From the NCBI GenBank assembly GCA_963772585.1, contig CAVYXV010000010.1:372001-436000 (forward strand): DNA of 64,000 nt. The letters run 5' to 3'. Position numbers and translations under genes: made by a program. Source of the DNA: CAVVXN01 sp963772585 (GTDB taxonomy: Bacteria; Planctomycetota; PLA2; JAEUHO01). Positions 41,801-49,922 of this stretch are shown here, piece after piece (position 1 is the stretch's first letter; each line of letters starts with the position of its first letter). Under the pieces are notes generated by a model. The model saw only the letters and a list, made by a program, of their open reading frames with translations. It searched no databases and was not told where the DNA came from.

Positions 41801-43911
41801 TCCTCTCGTCGCTGCTCCTCAAGAAGGATCACTACATGTCCATGGTGGGTGGCGACGGCGCCTGCATGGGCTGCGGAGAGAAGACCGGCATCCACCTCAT
41901 CGTGTCCGCGGTGCACGCGATGGTCCTTCCGCGGGTGAAGGCGTACGTCGAGAAGATCGGCGGACTCATCGACCGGCTCGACCACAAGGCCCGGGACCTC
42001 CTCTCGTCCGACGTGGACCTGTCCACGCTCCTCGAGAGTGGCGGCAGTGTGGACGTGGACCTGGATCCCGCGCGCAAGGCGCAGGTGGACCGGATCGTCC
42101 GCATGCTCCGCGACCTCCAGGACCTGCGCTGGCGGTACACGGAAGGCCCCAGCGGCAAGGGGCGCGCGGCCCTCGGGTTCACGAACTCCACGGGCTGCTC
42201 GTCCGTCTGGGGGAGCACGTATCCCTACAACCCGTATCCGTTCCCCTGGGTCAACCACTTGTTCCAGGACGCTCCCTCCATCGCCGTGGGCATCTTCGAA
42301 GGGCACATGCGGAAGATGGGCGACGGATTCGCCGCCGTCCGACGCGCGGAGGCGGAACTGGACGGCTCCTACGATCCCGCCGAGACCGAGAAGATGCTCG
42401 CGAAGTTCGGGTGGGAGGACTTCACCGACGACGAGTTCCACCTCTGCCCGCCGATCATCGCGGTCGGCGGCGACGGCGCCATGCTCGACATCGGCTTCCA
42501 GAACCTGTCGCGCGTCCTCGCCTCGGACAAGCCGATCCGGATCGTCGTGCTGGACACGCAGGTGTATTCCAACACGGGCGGCCAGGCCTCCACGGGATCG
42601 TTCCTCGGACAGGTCTCGGACATGGCCCCGTTCGGGAAGGCGCATCATGGCAAGGAGGAGACCCGAAAGGAGCTGTCGCTCATCGCGATGGCGCACCGTC
42701 ACGCCTACGTTCTCCAGTCGTCGCAGGCGTTGCCGAGTCACCTGCTGGGCGGCGTGCTGAAGGGGCTGATGTCGCGCCGTCCCGCGCTCTTCCTGATCCA
42801 CGCCCCGTGTCCGCCGGAACACGGTCTGGCCGACTACTCCTCCATGCGCGCGGCGAAGCTGGCGCTGGAGAGCCGGGCCTTCCCGCTCCTCGCGTACGAC
42901 CCGGACGAGGGCGCTTCCCTCGGAGAACAGCTCTCCCTGGACGGCAACCCGGCGGTGGACGAGATCTGGCCCGAGTACGACCTGGCCTACCTGGACGAGG
43001 ACGGCAACGAACAGACCCTCACCCTGCCGCTGACGATCGCCGACTGGGCCGCGACGGAGGGGCGTTTTGTCAAGCACTTCCGGCCCGCGAAGGCCGACGA
43101 CGAGGTGGTCCCCTTCCACGAGTACGTGTTCACGCCGCGCGACGAGCGCGGCGATGCCATCCCCTTCATCTACACGCTCGGCGCCGACAAGAAGCTCCAG
43201 AAGGTCGCCGTGTCCTCGGAGATCGTGCGCCTGGCGGAGGAGCGCGTGGACTTCTGGCACCGCCTGCGCCAGCTCGCCGGCGTGGAGGCGGCCGGTCCGG
43301 TCCACGACCTCGTGGAAGAGGAGATGGAGAGCGAGTACGACCAGAAGCTCGAGGCCTTGCGTGCGGAGTACGAGGCGCGCATGGCGGAGCTGCGAGCCTA
43401 CTACCCGCGCCAGGTCGCCCGGCGCATGGCGGAGGGTCTGTTGAAGTCCGGCTCGCGCGACATGACGCTCGGCGACCTGCTGACGCGGGTCGAGCGGAGT
43501 CCGGTCCTGGAGCCGATTCCCGGAAACGGATCGCCGCTGGATGCGGCTCCTTCCGCGGCCACCCACGCGGCATCGGCCCCCGTCGCCGTGGCCGAGGGGT
43601 CCCCCGAGGCTCCCGCCGCCGCGCCGTCCAAGGAGACGGAAGCGGAGAGCGAGGAAGGCCTCGCGATGGAGCCGTACATCGAGTCGGCCCGCTGCACCAC
43701 CTGCCACGAGTGCGTCAACATCAACCGGAAGCTGTTCGCCTACAACGAGAAGAAGCAGGCGGTGATCAAGGATCCGCACGGCGGGCCCTTCAAGGATCTC
43801 GTCCTGGCCGCCGAGAAGTGCCCGGTCAAGATCATCCACCCCGGCACGCCCCTCGACCCGAAGGAGAAGAATCTCGACAAGTGGATCCAGCGGGCGGAGC
43901 GCTTCAACTGA
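38860..43911 (+). CDS. nifJ: Giant pyruvate:ferredoxin oxidoreductase with insertion and C-terminal ferredoxin domain
   Basis: 1683 residues; typical single-chain PFOR is about 1170-1200. Order: alpha domain (AYPITPSTQMGEG at 44-56, EPEGEHAAAAVTAG), domain II, gamma domain (about 430-660), ferredoxin motifs CTGCSACWTQC (C788-C798) and CKGCNVCVNVC (C924-C934), TPP domain (GDGACMGCG at 998-1006, GGDGAMLDIGFQN around D1205, TQVYSNTGGQAST). The two ferredoxin motifs are about 125 residues apart, against about 45 in known PFOR, so there is an insert. After the TPP domain come a charged helix (about 1485-1530), an Ala/Pro linker and an extra ferredoxin with C1612, C1615, C1618 and C1654. Start overlaps rnfB; stop overlaps rnfC (TGATG). 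Confidence 0.9.
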   Translation: MKLTKDPKPVADASSVKYPGVRTATDGSGAVVAMETAGGDAAGAYPITPSTQMGEGFAAAMAAGKLNVRGRPLLFFEPEGEHAAAAVTAGMSLTGLRAANFSSGQGIAYMHESLYAAVGKRLTYVLNIACRAMTKHALNVHAGHDDYHCVDDTGFFQVFAKDVQRAADFNLITRRIAELSLNPGICAQDGFLTSHVIETMNMPERELVKEYLGDPADMIDSPTPAQRMVFGGKRRRVPEMYDMDYPAMLGVVQNQDSYAQGVAAQRPFYFDHITELTDRALAEFGALTGRRYARAEGYRTDDAEYVLVGQGSVVCNMEAAVDYLRDKRGIKVGVIDICMFRPFPSDLVSRLLKGVKAATVLERTDQPLAVDAPLLREIRAAMGKAVENGRARGSLPHPGVERVDSSQVPEFFSGCFGLGSRDLQPNHLISAVENMLSTGKRRRQFYLGIDFIRRGTRLPKLQIWQERLLEGYPRLEELTLDAGPNVDLMPEGSTSIRIHSVGGWGAITMGKNVAQTAADLLGLYIKANPKYGSEKKGQPTTFYATLAKEPIRLNCELKHVNVVLSPDPNVFRHSNPLAGLAKGGVFIIQSTQGAQELWNSLPRATQAEIREKKIRVFHLDAFRIAAEIATNPELRYRMQGAAFMGAFFRASPLMAEHGLDEARLFEGVGAQVRKKFGHLGEKVVAENLEVIRRGFDDVQELDVTTLEDGGAEEAAVPQMPAILDGSRMQEGIGNTGRFWEQVCHLYKTGDDGIADPFAAISAIPAATSSIRDMTDMRFEVPQFVPDKCTGCSACWTQCPDSAIPGVVNTVEEVLEAAIKTISNGRTYDRLGQIVKHLGRECRRILKGSDFTTFSDVLHTAYETVAGKLNLDPERRKGLDLEFQALAAELADFPLAKTAPFFDVPESKEKGTGGLLSVTVNPETCKGCNVCVNVCPSGALVTIQQTDEVVEDLRRRWKLWRNLPDTDDRYVDIASLDEGIGVLSSLLLKKDHYMSMVGGDGACMGCGEKTGIHLIVSAVHAMVLPRVKAYVEKIGGLIDRLDHKARDLLSSDVDLSTLLESGGSVDVDLDPARKAQVDRIVRMLRDLQDLRWRYTEGPSGKGRAALGFTNSTGCSSVWGSTYPYNPYPFPWVNHLFQDAPSIAVGIFEGHMRKMGDGFAAVRRAEAELDGSYDPAETEKMLAKFGWEDFTDDEFHLCPPIIAVGGDGAMLDIGFQNLSRVLASDKPIRIVVLDTQVYSNTGGQASTGSFLGQVSDMAPFGKAHHGKEETRKELSLIAMAHRHAYVLQSSQALPSHLLGGVLKGLMSRRPALFLIHAPCPPEHGLADYSSMRAAKLALESRAFPLLAYDPDEGASLGEQLSLDGNPAVDEIWPEYDLAYLDEDGNEQTLTLPLTIADWAATEGRFVKHFRPAKADDEVVPFHEYVFTPRDERGDAIPFIYTLGADKKLQKVAVSSEIVRLAEERVDFWHRLRQLAGVEAAGPVHDLVEEEMESEYDQKLEALRAEYEARMAELRAYYPRQVARRMAEGLLKSGSRDMTLGDLLTRVERSPVLEPIPGNGSPLDAAPSAATHAASAPVAVAEGSPEAPAAAPSKETEAESEEGLAMEPYIESARCTTCHECVNINRKLFAYNEKKQAVIKDPHGGPFKDLVLAAEKCPVKIIHPGTPLDPKEKNLDKWIQRAERFN

Positions 43912-45236
43912 TGCCCGGGGAGCGGAAGTTTCGCCACGGGGTCCACCCCCCGGAGTCCAAGCAGCTGACCGCCGCCCTGCCGGTGCGGCGCATGCCGTTC
44001 CCCGAGGAGGTCGTGCTGCCGGTCCGGCAGCACGCCGGTCGCCCGGCGAAGGTCATCGCCCGCCCCGGCATGCGGGTGGAGCGCGGGGACATGGTCGCGG
44101 AGGCGGATGGCTGGGTCTCGGTACCCATCCACGCGTCCGCGGCGGGTACGGTCGAGGAGGTTGGACGCTGGCCCCACCAGGACGGCTCGATGGAGACGGC
44201 CGTCCGCATCCGCGTGGACCGCTGGTCGGCGCAAGCGCCCCGTCCGCGCGTGATTCCCCGCTGGGAGGGCCTGTCGCGGGAAGAGACGGTCGCGGCGGTC
44301 CGGCATGCGGGCGTCGTGGGGCTGGGCGGCGCCGCGTTCCCCACGCACGTGAAGCTGTCGCCGCCCGCGGGTACGAAGCTCGACGTCCTGGTCGCGAACG
44401 GATGCGAGTGCGAGCCGTACCTCACGACCGACCACCGCACGATGGTGGACTACCCCGAGCGGGTGCACCTCGGAATCCGGATCATGATGCGGTGCCTGGG
44501 CGTCTCCCGCGCGCTGGTCGGGATCGAGTGGAACAAGCCCGATGCGATCGCGCGCATGAAGGCGACGGTTCCTTCCGACCTCGACGTCCGGGTGCTCGGC
44601 CTCAAGGTCAAGTACCCCCAGGGCGCCGAGAAGATGCTCATCAAGTCGCTCCTGGAGCGAGAGGTGCCATCCGGCAAGCTCCCTCTCGACGTGGGTGTGG
44701 TCGTCCAGAACGTGGCCTCGATCGCGACCATCGCGGAGGTCTTCGAGACGGGCCTCCCCCTGATCGAGCGCATCGTCACGGTGACCGGCTACGGCGTCCG
44801 CGAGCCGGCCAACCTGATCGTGCCCGTCGGTACGAAGATCCGCGATCTCATCGACGCCTGCGGGGGCTTCACCGAAGACGCGCGCGAGGTCGTGAGCGGC
44901 GGGCCCATGATGGGCGCGGCCGTGGCGGACCTCGATGCGCCCGTGATGAAGGGGACCACGGGACTCCTCGTCCTGAGGGAGCAGGACACGAAGCGGCGTG
45001 AGGTCCATCCCTGCATCCACTGCGGACACTGCCTCGACGCCTGTCCCGTCTATCTCAACCCGCAGATCCTGGGCCAGCTCGCGATGAAGGATCGCGACGA
45101 CGAGATGGAGAGGCACCACGTCTGGGACTGCATGCTCTGCGGTTGCTGCTCGTACGTGTGTCCCTCGCACATCCCGCTGAGTCAGCTCTTCGCGGCGTCG
45201 CGCCAGACCTTGAAGAGTCGGAAGGCCACGGCATGA
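43911..45236 (+). CDS. rnfC: Rnf complex subunit RnfC
   Basis: 441 residues, peripheral NADH/FMN-binding subunit. N-terminal barrel-sandwich (FRHGVHPPESK...), GVVGLGGAAFPTHVKLSPP (about 135-153) and NGCECEPYLTTDHR for FMN/NADH binding as in NuoF, then two [4Fe-4S] motifs CIHCGHCLDACP and CMLCGCCSYVCP in the C-terminal 80 residues. Length is close to the usual 440. Catalyses NAD+ reduction with electrons from the Rnf membrane part. Overlaps the PFOR stop by one base and rnfD by four. Confidence 0.95.
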   Translation: MPGERKFRHGVHPPESKQLTAALPVRRMPFPEEVVLPVRQHAGRPAKVIARPGMRVERGDMVAEADGWVSVPIHASAAGTVEEVGRWPHQDGSMETAVRIRVDRWSAQAPRPRVIPRWEGLSREETVAAVRHAGVVGLGGAAFPTHVKLSPPAGTKLDVLVANGCECEPYLTTDHRTMVDYPERVHLGIRIMMRCLGVSRALVGIEWNKPDAIARMKATVPSDLDVRVLGLKVKYPQGAEKMLIKSLLEREVPSGKLPLDVGVVVQNVASIATIAEVFETGLPLIERIVTVTGYGVREPANLIVPVGTKIRDLIDACGGFTEDAREVVSGGPMMGAAVADLDAPVMKGTTGLLVLREQDTKRREVHPCIHCGHCLDACPVYLNPQILGQLAMKDRDDEMERHHVWDCMLCGCCSYVCPSHIPLSQLFAASRQTLKSRKATA

Positions 45237-46279
45237 GACCGCCCCGCTGGCTGGTCACCGCGTCGCCGCACCTGGGGCCGCCCGAGAGCACCCCGCGAAT
45301 CATGTGGTCCGTGGTGGCGAGCCTGGTCCCCATCCTCGCGGTGGCCTTCTACTACTTCGGGCCCAGCGCGCTGCTCGTCGTGGCGGCGGCCACCCTGGGC
45401 GCCGTCGGCATCGAGCGCTTCTTCGGGAAGCGGGGATCGCTCCGCGACGGTTCCGCGATCATCACGGGCATTCTCGTCGGGCTCACCTTGCCGCCGGGGC
45501 TTCCCCTCTGGATGGCCTTCGTCGGGGGCGGGTTCGGCATCGGGTTCGGGAAGCTCATCTTCGGGGGGCTCGGCCAGAACCCCTTCAACCCCGCGCTCCT
45601 GGGACGCGCGTTCCTGCAGGCGGCCTTCCCCTCGGCCCTGAACACCTGGCCGGTGAACGGTCCGGGCATGGAACGCTTCTCCCACTTCCGGCTGGATCAC
45701 CTGGCCTCGTGGCTGGCGCTCAGGGGCGACAATTTCGCCCTGCCCCTGATGTCGCCGAACGTCCCCGACGCCACCACCGCGGCCACGCCCCTCGGCCTCT
45801 GGAAGTTCCAGGACCAGGGGACCGACCTGACCCGGCTCCTCCTCGGCAGCACGGGCGGCTGCATCGGCGAGACCGCGGGGGTGCTGATTCTTCTCTGCGG
45901 CCTCTACCTGGCGCTCAGGAACCACCTCAACTGGCGCATCCCCGCCAGCGTCATCGGGGCGGTGGCACTCTTCTCGGGCGCCCTCTACCTCCTGTCCCCG
46001 GGCGAGTACATGGACCCGCTTCGCATGATCTTCTCGGGAGGGCTGCTGCTCGGCGCCGTGTACATGGCGACGGACATGGTCACGTCGCCCGTGACCCACA
46101 AGGGGTGCTGGATCTTCGGCGTCGGCATCGGCCTGCTCGTGGTGGTCATCCGCACCTGGGGAGGTCTCGCGGAGGGCGTCCAGTACGCGATCCTGCTGAT
46201 GAACGCGATGGTCCCCTTCATCAACCGGGCGACCCAACCGAAGACGTTCGGGTCCCGACCGCTGAGGATCCCGTCGTGA
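45233..46279 (+). CDS. rnfD: Rnf complex subunit RnfD
   Basis: 348 residues, about ten helices, NQR2/RnfD family. FMN is expected on the Thr of DATTAATPLG (about 177-186), attached by ApbE, which is encoded at the end of this operon. GQNPFNPALLGRAFL and MATDMVTSPVTHKG are further family motifs. It is the main ion-translocating membrane subunit. Confidence 0.94.
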   Translation: MRPPRWLVTASPHLGPPESTPRIMWSVVASLVPILAVAFYYFGPSALLVVAAATLGAVGIERFFGKRGSLRDGSAIITGILVGLTLPPGLPLWMAFVGGGFGIGFGKLIFGGLGQNPFNPALLGRAFLQAAFPSALNTWPVNGPGMERFSHFRLDHLASWLALRGDNFALPLMSPNVPDATTAATPLGLWKFQDQGTDLTRLLLGSTGGCIGETAGVLILLCGLYLALRNHLNWRIPASVIGAVALFSGALYLLSPGEYMDPLRMIFSGGLLLGAVYMATDMVTSPVTHKGCWIFGVGIGLLVVVIRTWGGLAEGVQYAILLMNAMVPFINRATQPKTFGSRPLRIPS

Positions 46280-46977
46280 GCGATGCAGGACCTCCCGCCG
46301 CGGCTCCGGCGAGGCCGGAGATGCCCGCGTGGCGCCTCGTGGCGACCCTCGCGGTGGCCGGCGCGCTCTCCGCGATGCTGCTCTCCTTCGTCTACGAGAA
46401 GACGCTCCCGGCGATCGAACGGAACAAGGCCCGCGTCCTGCAGATGGCGATCGGCGAGGTGCTGGGCGAGCCCGCGAAGGTGATCAGCCTCCGGGTCACG
46501 CCCGACGGCCTGGTCCCCGAGGACGAGATCGTCTACGCCGTGGACACCCGCGTCCAGGACCGCGTCTTCTTCGGTTGGGACGAGGCCGGCCACGCGATCG
46601 GATTCGCGCTGGTCGCAGCCGAGTTCGGGTACGGATCGGACCCGATCAAGCTCATCTTCGGCTACGACGCGCACACGCACGAGATCCTGGGCATGAAGGT
46701 GCTCGAGGACAAGGAGACGCCCGGCATCGGCACGGGCGTCGAGTCGGACGCGTCCTTCGCCGGACTGTTCTGGAAGGATGGGGCGTCCGGCCGGCCCGCG
46801 CGCCAGACGCCCCTGGTCGGCCGTCGGGACGACCAGTTCGACGCGGCCCAGCCGCACGAGATCGACATGATCAGCGGCGCGACGATCTCGTCCCGCGCCG
46901 TGATCAAGAGCGTGAACGGCGTCACGAGCAAGCTCCAGGACCGCCTCGAGGCCTGGAATCCGGGGGAGGTGCAGTGA
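46276..46977 (+). CDS. rnfG: Rnf complex subunit RnfG (FMN-binding)
   Basis: 233 residues from GTG 46276 (GTGA overlap with rnfD). One N-terminal helix (LVATLAVAGALSAMLLSFVY) anchors a periplasmic FMN_bind domain with DMISGATISSRAV near 205-217; the Thr of SGAT is the covalent FMN site. LEDKETPGIG is the second family block. Transfers electrons between RnfD and the C/B sides of the complex. Confidence 0.94.
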   Translation: MSDAGPPAAAPARPEMPAWRLVATLAVAGALSAMLLSFVYEKTLPAIERNKARVLQMAIGEVLGEPAKVISLRVTPDGLVPEDEIVYAVDTRVQDRVFFGWDEAGHAIGFALVAAEFGYGSDPIKLIFGYDAHTHEILGMKVLEDKETPGIGTGVESDASFAGLFWKDGASGRPARQTPLVGRRDDQFDAAQPHEIDMISGATISSRAVIKSVNGVTSKLQDRLEAWNPGEVQ

Positions 46978-47630
46978 GCGCGACCACGCCCCAAGCGGAC
47001 TTCCTTCGCGGCATCTGGCGCGAAAACCCCGTGCTCGTCCAGATGCTCGGGTTGTGCCCCTCCCTGGCCGTCACCAACTCCGTGGAGAATGCCCTCGCCA
47101 TGGGGCTGGCGACCTTCTTCGTGCTGCTCGGATCGAGCTTCCTCGTCTCCCTCCTGAAGAAGCTGATCCCGCACGAGGTGCGGATCTCCACCTACGTCCT
47201 GATCATCGCGACCTTCGTGACGATCGCGGACATGGCGCTCGAAGCGACGGTCCCGGCCATCCACAAGGCCCTCGGTGCGTTCATCTCGCTGATCGTCGTG
47301 AACTGCATCATCCTCGGTCGGCAGGAGGCGTTCGCCTCGCGGAACTCCGTCGGACGGTCCGTGCTCGACGCCCTGGGGACCGGCGTCGGGTTCATGATCG
47401 CCATGGCGCTGATGGGCTCGTTCCGCGAAATCCTCGGGAACGGGACCTTCCTCGGCTTCCACCTGTTCGGCCCGCACTTCGAGCCGTGGGTCATCATGAT
47501 CCTCCCGCCGGGTGGCTTCCTCACGCTGGGTTTCCTTCTCCTCTTCCTCGCCCGCCTGGAGCAGCGGCGGGCCGCGCGAGCGACGGTGGAGACCGAGAAG
47601 ACGGGTGACGCCGTCAGGAAGGTGGCCTGA
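46974..47630 (+). CDS. rnfE: Rnf complex subunit RnfE
   Basis: 218 residues from GTG 46974 (GTGA overlap with rnfG), six helices. MLGLCPSLAVTNSVENALAMG (split over 24-44) carries the conserved Cys of RnfE/A; VNCIILGRQEAFASRN holds the second. RnfA and RnfE together coordinate the membrane-embedded [2Fe-2S] cluster with two Cys each. TGA-ATG overlap by one base with rnfA. Confidence 0.94.
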   Translation: MSATTPQADFLRGIWRENPVLVQMLGLCPSLAVTNSVENALAMGLATFFVLLGSSFLVSLLKKLIPHEVRISTYVLIIATFVTIADMALEATVPAIHKALGAFISLIVVNCIILGRQEAFASRNSVGRSVLDALGTGVGFMIAMALMGSFREILGNGTFLGFHLFGPHFEPWVIMILPPGGFLTLGFLLLFLARLEQRRAARATVETEKTGDAVRKVA

Positions 47631-48214
47631 TGGAGAACAACGTCCTCTGGATCCTGCTCTCGGCGATGGTCATCAACAACTTCACGTTGATGATGTTCCT
47701 CGGACTCTGCCCCTTCATGGGCGTTTCCGGCCGCGTGGACACGGCGCTGAGGATGGGCATGGCGAACATCTTCGTGCTGCTGATCACGTCGGTGTGCGCC
47801 TGGGCGCTGCACCACTTCGTCCTGCCCTACGCTCCCTACCTCCGACTGATCTCCTTCATCGTCGTCATCGCGTCGATGGTCCAGATCACGGAGATGGCGA
47901 TCAAGAAGCTGTCGCCCACGTTGTTCCGCCAGCTCGGCATCTACCTCCCCCTGATCACCACGAACTGCGCGATCCTCGGGATGGCCCTCTGGCAGACCGG
48001 CAAGTACGACTACGGCCTCGTCCAGGGGCTCTTCTACGCCGCGGGGGCCGGGCTCGGCCTGACGCTCGCGCTCGTGCTGATGGCCTCCATCCGCGAGACC
48101 ACCGAGTTCTCGGACGTGCCCTCCATCGCCCGCGGCACGGCGCTGACCCTGATCATCGCGGGCAGCCTGAGCCTCGCCTTCATGGGCTTCTCGGGCCTCG
48201 GGAGCGCCTCGTGA
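47630..48214 (+). CDS. rnfA: Rnf complex subunit RnfA
   Basis: 194 residues, six helices. FLGLCPFMGVSGRVDTALR and TTNCAILGMAL contain the two Cys that, with those of RnfE, ligate the intramembrane [2Fe-2S] cluster. Last canonical rnf gene of the operon; its stop overlaps the start of a small membrane-protein gene (GTGA). Confidence 0.95.
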   Translation: MENNVLWILLSAMVINNFTLMMFLGLCPFMGVSGRVDTALRMGMANIFVLLITSVCAWALHHFVLPYAPYLRLISFIVVIASMVQITEMAIKKLSPTLFRQLGIYLPLITTNCAILGMALWQTGKYDYGLVQGLFYAAGAGLGLTLALVLMASIRETTEFSDVPSIARGTALTLIIAGSLSLAFMGFSGLGSAS

Positions 48215-48378
48215 CGGAGCTCGTCGTCGTCCTCGCCGTCGTCGTCTGCGCCGTCGTCTGGGGGCTCCTCCAGCGGCACGCCCCGTCCTCGACCTCCTGC
48301 TCCTCGACCTCCTGCCATCCCGACGATTCGTGCGCCGGCTGCGAGCGCACGTCCAGGGAGTCCCACCATGTCCCGTGA
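48211..48378 (+). CDS. Small single-helix protein with Cys-rich tail after rnfA
   Basis: 55 residues from GTG 48211, overlapping rnfA by four bases and apbE by 11. One N-terminal helix (LVVVLAVVVCAVVWGLL, 4-20) and a tail with CSSTSC, CAGC and other Cys/Ser/His residues, like the FeoB-associated Cys-rich membrane proteins. Possibly an accessory or iron-sulfur assembly factor of Rnf; this is inference from position. Too small for firm assignment but the overlaps on both sides argue that it is translated. Confidence 0.7.
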   Translation: MTELVVVLAVVVCAVVWGLLQRHAPSSTSCSSTSCHPDDSCAGCERTSRESHHVP

Positions 48379-49390
48379 CCCCTCTCCCTCGGCCTCCCTC
48401 TCCCCGTCGTCGGGGTCCCTGTGCCCGACCCGTCGCGACGTCCTCGCGCTCGGCGTCGGCGCGTTCGTCGTGGCGGCCGTCCCGCTCGCCGCCCGGTCGA
48501 GGTCGCGGCTCGTGCGGCGGCGCCTCCCGGTGATGGGGACGCTGGCGGACGTGGCCGTCGTGACTCGCGACCCCCGCCGCGGTCGCGCGGCGATCGACGC
48601 GGCCATCTTGGAGCTCCGCCGCGTGGACGCGACGATGTCGCGGTTCCGGAGCGACTCGGAGATCGGGCGTCTGAACGCCGCCGCCGGTCGCGGCGGCGTC
48701 CTCGTGGGGTCCGAGACCGCCTTCGTCCTCCGGCGGGCGTTGGCCTTCGCGGAGGCGACCGACGGCGTCTTCGATCCGTGCCTGGAGAACACCGTCGTCC
48801 TCTGGGATGTCGGGCACCGGAGGACGCCCCTGGACGAATCCCGGACACGTCCGTTGGCCGGCCGCCGGCTCTACACGAGGCTCGCGCTCGACCTGTCGGA
48901 CGAGGGCGGGGTCGCCACGCTCGAGAGCCCCGATGCGGGCGTGGATCTCGGCGGCATCGCCAAGGGGCACGCCGTGGACCTCGCGGCGAGGGCGCTGAGG
49001 CGCCACGGCATGGAGGACGGCCTCGTCAACGTCGGCGGCGATCTCGTCGCTCTCGGGGTGTCGCCCGACGGCGACTCCTGGCGCGTCGGCGTGCGCGACC
49101 CGGACGATCCCCACGGCGTCGCCCGCGTCCTCGAGGCCCGCGACGAGGCGATCGCGACCTCCGGCGACTACGAGGCGGGCTTCTGGTACGGCGGCCACCG
49201 CTACCACCACCTGATCGACCCGCGGACCGCGCGTCCCGGCGGGGGGCGTCGCCGCAGCGTAACGGTCCGGGCGCGTACCTGCCTGGAGGCGGATGCCGCC
49301 GCGACGGCCGCCTTCCTGATGGATGAACGCGCCGCGGCGGCGAGCCTGCCGGCCGCCGCGCCGGGCGTGCAGGTGGTCGTCCGACTCTGA
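48368..49390 (+). CDS. apbE: FAD:protein FMN transferase
   Basis: 340 residues. Twin-arginine-type signal (TRRDVLALGVGAFVVAAVPLAA) for periplasmic delivery. ApbE fold with VMGTLADVAVV, GVFDPCLENTVVLWDVG, DLGGIAKGHAVDLAA (about 196-210), VNVGGDLVALG and ATSGDYEAGF; the acidic residues that bind Mg-FAD are in place. It attaches FMN to Thr of RnfD and RnfG, so its position at the end of the rnf operon is functional. Start ATG 48368. Confidence 0.93.
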   Translation: MSRDPSPSASLSPSSGSLCPTRRDVLALGVGAFVVAAVPLAARSRSRLVRRRLPVMGTLADVAVVTRDPRRGRAAIDAAILELRRVDATMSRFRSDSEIGRLNAAAGRGGVLVGSETAFVLRRALAFAEATDGVFDPCLENTVVLWDVGHRRTPLDESRTRPLAGRRLYTRLALDLSDEGGVATLESPDAGVDLGGIAKGHAVDLAARALRRHGMEDGLVNVGGDLVALGVSPDGDSWRVGVRDPDDPHGVARVLEARDEAIATSGDYEAGFWYGGHRYHHLIDPRTARPGGGRRRSVTVRARTCLEADAAATAAFLMDERAAAASLPAAAPGVQVVVRL

Positions 49391-49410
49391 CCGCGACGGC
49401 GACCGCCGGG

Positions 49411-49416
49411 TAGGAT
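49411..49416 (+). promoter_or_regulatory. -10-like element TAGGAT upstream of the CBS gene
   Basis: G-TAGGAT, 24 bases before ATG 49441; CTGACC at 49387-49392 lies 18 bases upstream as a -35 candidate. GGAGGGAGA provides the ribosome binding site. Confidence 0.5.
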
Positions 49417-49440
49417 GTTGGTGTCCGAGGAGGGAGACCC

Positions 49441-49872
49441 ATGAGTCTGTGCACCATCGGGACCCGCAGCGTCATCACGGTGACCGTGGACACGGCGGTC
49501 CCGGAGATCGCTCGGATGATGAGGGATCGGAGCCTCGGCTCCGTGGTCGTGCTGCGCGGGGACAAGCCGGTCGGGATCGTCACCGACCGGGACCTGGCCG
49601 TGCGCGTGCTCGCCGAGGGAGCGACGGGCCAGGAGATGACGGCGGAGCAGGTCATGTCCGCCCCCCTCACCGCCGTCCTGGACACCGATCCGCCGCTTCG
49701 CGCCGCCACGCTGATGCGGGAGTCCACCGTCCGCCGCCTCCCCGTGCTCGGGGCCCAGGGGAACCTGGTCGGGATCATCTGCCTGGACGATCTGATGGTC
49801 CACCTGAGCCGGACCCAGGGCGAGATGTGCGAGGCGATCGCGTCCTTCCCGGTTCCCCACCACGGGGGGTAG
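49441..49872 (+). CDS. Tandem CBS-domain protein
   Basis: 143 residues made of two CBS motifs only: TRSVITVTVDTAVPEIARMM with GIVTDRDLAVRVLAEG, and MSAPLTAVLDTDPPLRAAT with GIICLDDLMVHLS. Stand-alone CBS pairs bind adenosyl nucleotides and regulate partner proteins. No partner is evident; it lies between the rnf operon and the efflux genes as its own unit. Confidence 0.9.
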   Translation: MSLCTIGTRSVITVTVDTAVPEIARMMRDRSLGSVVVLRGDKPVGIVTDRDLAVRVLAEGATGQEMTAEQVMSAPLTAVLDTDPPLRAATLMRESTVRRLPVLGAQGNLVGIICLDDLMVHLSRTQGEMCEAIASFPVPHHGG

Positions 49873-49909
49873 GCCCGCGGCGGGAGGGGACGCAGCCGGG
49901 CATTGCCGG

Positions 49910-49915
49910 TAGGAT
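49910..49915 (+). promoter_or_regulatory. -10-like element TAGGAT upstream of the efflux operon
   Basis: G-TAGGAT, 7 bases before an ATG (49923) that opens a 42-codon frame and about 150 bases before the membrane-fusion gene. Confidence 0.4.
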
Positions 49916-49922
49916 CGGGGCC

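Noticed and set aside
38740..43839. A 1699-codon open frame antisense to the PFOR gene
   Set aside because: Long antisense frames are expected in high-GC coding DNA. The sense strand has full PFOR motifs and the antisense product is a low-complexity His/Arg/Glu/Asp mixture without domains.
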